DNA of 64,000 nt from Sutcliffiella horikoshii. GTDB taxonomy: Bacteria; Bacillota; Bacilli; Bacillales; Bacillaceae_I. The stretch spans positions 1,364,001 to 1,428,000 of the forward strand of contig NZ_CP020880.1 of the NCBI RefSeq assembly GCF_002157855.1, in the 5' to 3' direction. Numbering within the stretch: position 1 is the first letter of the stretch; every line of letters starts with the position of its first letter. The notes beneath the pieces are model-generated. The model saw nothing but the letters and a program-made list of their open reading frames with translations. It did not search any database and was not told where the DNA came from. Both the position numbers and the translations under genes were made by a program. Shown here piece after piece: positions 61,391 to 64,000 of the stretch.

Positions 61391-61975
61391 TTGAAAAGAC
61401 TTTTGTTCTTATTGTCATTTGTCATCTTGCTTGCTCTTGCAGGTTGCGGAGGCAGTGAAGTTAATTTAGATGAGGAATTTTCAATGAAACTTGAGGTTGG
61501 GAAGCTAGATGGGGTAAATCAAAATGAAGAGACTTTTACTAGCTCTAAACATGAAGGGGAGTTTTGGTTAGCTAATTTCATCTTTACTAATTGTGATACA
61601 GTTTGTCCTCCGATGACAGCCAATATGGCAAGGGTGCAGCGAGAGATGAAAGAGGCAGGTATTGAAGTGCCAATTGTATCGTTTAGCATCGATCCTGAAA
61701 AGGATACACCTGAAGCTTTAAAAGAGTATGGGGATCTATATGAAGCAGATTATCAGGCATGGGATTTTGTCACTGGATATGACCAGGAAACGATAGAGCG
61801 ATTTGCGAATGTATCATTTATGGTGCCGGCTTCCAAAGAAGAAGGTTCCGATCAGTATATGCATAGTACGAGTATTTTCTTAGTGGATAAAGAAGGATTT
61901 GTACGAGAGTCGTACAGTGGCTTGGATGTCCCTTTAGAAGAAATTATGGAAGATCTTGAAAAAGTAACAGATTGA
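61391..61975 (+). CDS. Sco1/SenC-family copper chaperone lipoprotein
   Basis: A 194-aa thioredoxin-fold lipoprotein (signal ending ALAGC, Cys at residue 19) for CuA-site assembly of cytochrome oxidase. Copper ligands are the CxxxC in TNCDTVCPPM and the His in QYMHSTSIFLVD. The TTG start at 61391 is 9 bases after TTTGGAGG. It suggests aerobic respiration with a CuA-type oxidase. Confidence 0.92.
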   Translation: MKRLLFLLSFVILLALAGCGGSEVNLDEEFSMKLEVGKLDGVNQNEETFTSSKHEGEFWLANFIFTNCDTVCPPMTANMARVQREMKEAGIEVPIVSFSIDPEKDTPEALKEYGDLYEADYQAWDFVTGYDQETIERFANVSFMVPASKEEGSDQYMHSTSIFLVDKEGFVRESYSGLDVPLEEIMEDLEKVTD

Positions 61976-61987
61976 CCTTTGCGTTCA

Positions 61988-62017
61988 CACTCATATGATG
62001 GATATATGGGTGTTTTT
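61988..62017 (+). terminator. Terminator after the Sco gene
   Basis: CACTCATAT / ATATGGGTG stem followed by five T. Confidence 0.75.
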
Positions 62018-62056
62018 CACTTTTGCCAAGTAAGGGTTTTCAAAAATTCCCAAATA

Positions 62057-62083
62057 AAGAGGTGGCAGCATCGGCTACCTCTT
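62057..62083 (-). terminator. Terminator of the HD hydrolase gene
   Basis: AAGAGGT / ACCTCTT stem with a TTTATTT tail on the minus strand. Confidence 0.7.
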
Positions 62084-62088
62084 GTGCG

Positions 62089-62640
62089 TTACATCGATTG
62101 TTCATGTGAAGGTGATGAAAGTTGTTGTTTTGGAAGGTAATGTTCGACGAGTTGATCAAGGTAGTTTATTTTTTCTAGCGCAGTGGATTTATCAATTTGT
62201 CTATAGTGGTGGTTTCCGCCTTTTTCCTCGTCCATTTCGTCCGCAAGCTTCACTACTTTTTGTAGAGGACTTCTTTTAACGTCGATTTCAGGTAAGTAGG
62301 AATCTGTATGCAAAAGAATAGCAACAGAGATTTTTTTCGCGTTTTGCGGGTTTTCTCCTAAGCGGATCAATAACTTGTGGGCACGCTCTGCCCCTTTAAT
62401 TGCATGAATATCATTTTCTCTATATAATTCATAGTCCCATTTTCCTTGACGATACCATTCATAATGCCCGATATCGTGCAGAAGGGCAGCTTTCGTAGCC
62501 AAATCTACGCTTACATTATATTTAAACGCCAAATGAAAGGCATGGTTGGCCACTTCTAGGGCATGTGCGACCCCTGAACGTTTCAAATACTTCTGTGTAA
62601 TAGGGTGTGTAAAAATATCTGTAAGTGTTACTTCTCTCAT
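62089..62640 (-). CDS. HD-domain phosphohydrolase
   Basis: A 183-aa metal-dependent HD protein: first His in VAHALEVANHAFHLA, then KAALLHDIGHYEW, a further His in AERAHKLL and a terminal Asp in LADEMDEEKGG. The substrate (nucleotide or other phosphoester) is unknown. ATG 62640 after AGGAGGGAG. Confidence 0.85.
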   Translation of the reverse strand: MREVTLTDIFTHPITQKYLKRSGVAHALEVANHAFHLAFKYNVSVDLATKAALLHDIGHYEWYRQGKWDYELYRENDIHAIKGAERAHKLLIRLGENPQNAKKISVAILLHTDSYLPEIDVKRSPLQKVVKLADEMDEEKGGNHHYRQIDKSTALEKINYLDQLVEHYLPKQQLSSPSHEQSM

Positions 62641-62714
62641 TAATATCTCCCTCCTGTAAAAATGTGTTTCTTTATAGAATATCATATATGAGTAATTGTG
62701 TGCAAGAGAAACGT

Positions 62715-62939
62715 TCAGATAACCTCATTCTTGTACGTTTTTATTAAAGGACGATAAGATAATATACTATCTAACAGAAACGTTCTTTTTTGATTGCGCA
62801 AGTAACAGAATGCTGTCACATTATTTTTATTAATATCCAACACGAGTAAGGATCTTTGCGTGATGGATCCATCTTTGGACATATAGATTATTTCAATAGG
62901 TGTTCTTGAATTCCTATACCACTCGAGCGTTCGGCTCAT
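62715..62939 (-). CDS. Small WYL-like protein under LexA-type control
   Basis: A 74-aa protein whose body (PIEIIYMSKDGSITQRSLLV, then FCYLRNQKRTFLLDSILS) resembles a minimal WYL ligand-binding domain without a DNA-binding part. ATG 62939 is 9 bases after AAGGAG. Its promoter is spanned by a LexA-like box, implying DNA-damage induction. Function unknown; WYL domains are sensors of nucleic acid or nucleotides in known regulators. Confidence 0.7.
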   Translation of the reverse strand: MSRTLEWYRNSRTPIEIIYMSKDGSITQRSLLVLDINKNNVTAFCYLRNQKRTFLLDSILSYRPLIKTYKNEVI

Positions 62940-62960
62940 TATCATCATCTCCTTACAACT

Positions 62961-63012
62961 ATTATATACGAACATACGTTTTATATTCAATTAAAATACG
63001 AACGTATATTCT
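62961..63012. promoter_or_regulatory. SOS-type regulatory region with two LexA-like boxes
   Basis: Minus-strand promoter TTGAAT (62990-62985), 18 bp, TATAAT (62966-62961). CGAACATACGTTTT (62969-62982) lies exactly between -35 and -10. A second box CGAACGTATATTCT (62999-63012) lies 30 bp away, next to the -35 (TTGTTT, 63015) of the divergent gene. Both fit CGAACrnryGTTyC with one or two mismatches. Confidence 0.7.
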
Positions 63013-63069
63013 GGTTGTTTTTTGGGGAGTAAGGAATATACTTGAAATATAAGAAAGGAAGGTGATTTT

Positions 63070-63381
63070 GTGAAACCATCTACTACATTAAAGTGGGTTA
63101 CAGGCGGAATGGAAGCGTTTTTGGCTATTCCTGTTCTTGGAGGTCTTACTGTGATGGGGTTTGGGTATTCTCCATTGGGCCTTATGTTGATCTTACATAT
63201 CATTACGTTGGTGTTTAGTGCAAAAGAAGGGCAGAAGTTTCACGGTAGCATTTGGGGAATTGTTGCGTCTTGTTTAGGATGGGTCCCTTTTGTGGGTTGG
63301 GCTTTACACACTATAACAGCTATTATCCTGATGATTGATGCTTTTGCTTCAGGTAGAAAAGAAAAAGGTATGCAAGTGTAG
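63070..63381 (+). CDS. Small three-to-four-span membrane protein
   Basis: A 103-aa hydrophobic protein with segments GGMEAFLAIPVLGGLTVMGF, LMLILHIITLVFS, WGIVASCLGWVPFVGWALH and ITAIILMIDAFA, and a basic tail. The GTG start at 63070 follows GGAAGGTG. It is divergent from the WYL-like gene across the LexA-type boxes. The family was not recognised. Confidence 0.75.
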   Translation: MKPSTTLKWVTGGMEAFLAIPVLGGLTVMGFGYSPLGLMLILHIITLVFSAKEGQKFHGSIWGIVASCLGWVPFVGWALHTITAIILMIDAFASGRKEKGMQV

Positions 63382-63422
63382 CCGTTCCGAGTTTGGGGTG
63401 GTTTTTAGTTGGTCTAAACGCC

Positions 63423-63550
63423 GCTGTTGATTTCCGCAAATGGCTTCGCTTTCCGCGGGGCGACCTTGAGCCTCCTCACAACGCTTCAGGGGTCTCAACA
63501 ATGTCGCTACTCCCCCGCAGGAGTCTACGCCTTTTGCTCCAATCAACAGC
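63423..63550 (-). repeat. Dispersed palindromic element, copy 6
   Basis: Ends GCTGTTGATT / AATCAACAGC (10-bp perfect inverted repeat). Interior words include CTTCGCTTTCCGCGGGGCGA, GAGCCTCCTC and GGGGTCTCAA. It lies between the membrane protein gene and the tRNA. Confidence 0.9.
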
Positions 63551-63636
63551 TATAAATTCCTCTGATTTTTGAGTCATAAAAATATCTTTACAAATAAGTA
63601 TGTACTATCTATAATTGTATTTACAGTCGCATATGA

Positions 63637-63708
63637 GATCTGATAGTTCAGTGGGAGAACACTACCTTGACAGGGTAGGGGTCGGGGGTTCGAATCCCTC
63701 TCAGATCA
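63637..63708 (+). tRNA. tRNA-Val (GAC)
   Basis: A complete 72-nt cloverleaf: acceptor GATCTGA / TCAGATC, D arm GTTC-AGTGGGA-GAAC, anticodon arm CTACC-TTGACAG-GGTAG with anticodon GAC, and T arm GGGGG-TTCGAAT-CCCTC (one G-U). The discriminator base is A; CCA is not encoded. It stands alone with its own terminator. Confidence 0.93.
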
Positions 63709-63717
63709 TCCAAGATA

Positions 63718-63757
63718 AAGCTCCAATCTCTTTTGTTTCAAGAGATTGGAGCTTTTT
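63718..63757 (+). terminator. Terminator after tRNA-Val
   Basis: AAGCTCCAATCTCTT / AGAGATTGGAGCTT stem then seven T. Confidence 0.92.
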
Positions 63758-63805
63758 TTATGCAAATCTACTAAAATGGACAAATCTCTTAATTCCTTAG
63801 TCTAT

Positions 63806-63832
63806 ACAAGAAAGAATGCTAGACATACTATG
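63806..63832 (+). promoter_or_regulatory. Sigma-K-like promoter
   Basis: AC (63806-63807), 16 bp, CATACTATG (63824-63832), one mismatch from CATAnnnTA; 29 bases before the next start codon. Confidence 0.6.
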
Positions 63833-63861
63833 TAGAAACTAATGTTAAAGGAGATGTTTAA

Positions 63862-64000
63862 ATGGCAGATATATGTCAAAATTGTAACTGTTCCCCGTAT
63901 GAGAATCTTTGTGTTTGTGCGACTCAAAACGGGATAACTATTATCCAACCAGCATGTCAAACGCTTCCAGATGGTAGCATTGCTAGTAACCCTTGCTTCA
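63862..64000 (+). CDS. N-terminal part of a Cys-rich, probable spore protein (cut by window end)
   Basis: It opens MADICQNCNCSPYENLCVCA and continues with Cys-containing, strand-like sequence to the window edge without a stop. At least six cysteines fall in the first 35 residues. ATG 63862 after AAAGGAGA. The sigma-K-like promoter and Cys content suggest a coat or appendage protein. The family cannot be judged from 46 residues. Confidence 0.65.
   Translation, partial: MADICQNCNCSPYENLCVCATQNGITIIQPACQTLPDGSIASNPCF

Noticed and set aside
63615-63800. 61-aa open frame over the tRNA
   Set aside because: It is a reading of the tRNA-Val and its terminator.

Overview
The window comes from an aerobic, endospore-forming Bacillaceae chromosome. 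The gene order follows the Bacillus subtilis opp-yjbC-spx-yjbE-mecA-coiA-pepF-(roxS)-yjbH...yjbQ-fabI-(spore coat)-yjcA-yjcZ-spoVIF-yjcD-yjcF-yjcG-yjcH segment almost gene for gene. The differences from that backbone are the informative part. Base composition, the G-rich ribosome binding sites and the sporulation promoters fit a genus close to Bacillus or Sutcliffiella; the species cannot be decided from sequence reading alone. No insertion sequence, phage or CRISPR array was seen.

Layout. 0-3.8 kb: end of the opp operon, a 52-bp tandem repeat tract, a secreted glycoside-hydrolase-like protein and yjbC. 3.9-13.5 kb: a block placed between yjbC and spx. It holds a MarR regulator with three palindromic operators, a Fur box, a yclNOPQ-type siderophore importer, and a MFP-RND-GDSL lipase operon. 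14-32 kb: the conserved stress and competence backbone: spx, yjbE, mecA, cls, coiA, pepF, the sRNA RoxS with a Rex site, yjbH/yjbI, cwlQ, yjbK, the yjbL-sasB-nadF-rluD operon, prpE, yjbQ and FapR-controlled fabI. The thiamine genes that lie before fabI in B. subtilis are absent.

32-46 kb: a spore-surface island sits where B. subtilis keeps cotO-cotZYXWV. It has a mother-cell-type amidase/SPOR/glucosaminidase fusion, a decayed CotS-like pseudogene, divergent glycosyltransferase genes, and five small beta-barrel-like proteins, three of them sharing a CFCGK...CCK signature. It also has a Cys-rich probable coat protein and two coiled-coil proteins. Several promoters here match the sigma-K consensus (AC, 15-17 bp, CATAnnnTA), so the island probably builds and decorates the outer spore layers late in sporulation. 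46-51 kb: yjcA, then an accessory spoVA operon (YhcN lipoprotein, spoVAC, spoVAD, spoVAEb, DUF1657, DUF421) laid out like the spoVA2mob heat-resistance operon, then yjcZ and spoVIF.

51-64 kb: a short Sda-type checkpoint gene, the yjcD helicase, a metallo-beta-lactamase-fold hydrolase, a second DUF421 protein, yjcF-yjcG-yjcH, an SsuBCA-like importer, a Sco protein and an HD hydrolase. These are followed by a small WYL-like gene under LexA-type boxes, a tRNA-Val(GAC), and the start of a Cys-rich gene with a sigma-K-like promoter.

The most unusual non-coding signals are repeats. Three intergenic arrays carry an invariant short word (CGGGCG twice, GTAGAAG once) every 20-21 bp with different spacers. 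One 52-bp tandem tract has changing small inverted repeats. Six dispersed ~130-bp palindromic elements have terminal stems that differ in sequence but stay self-complementary.
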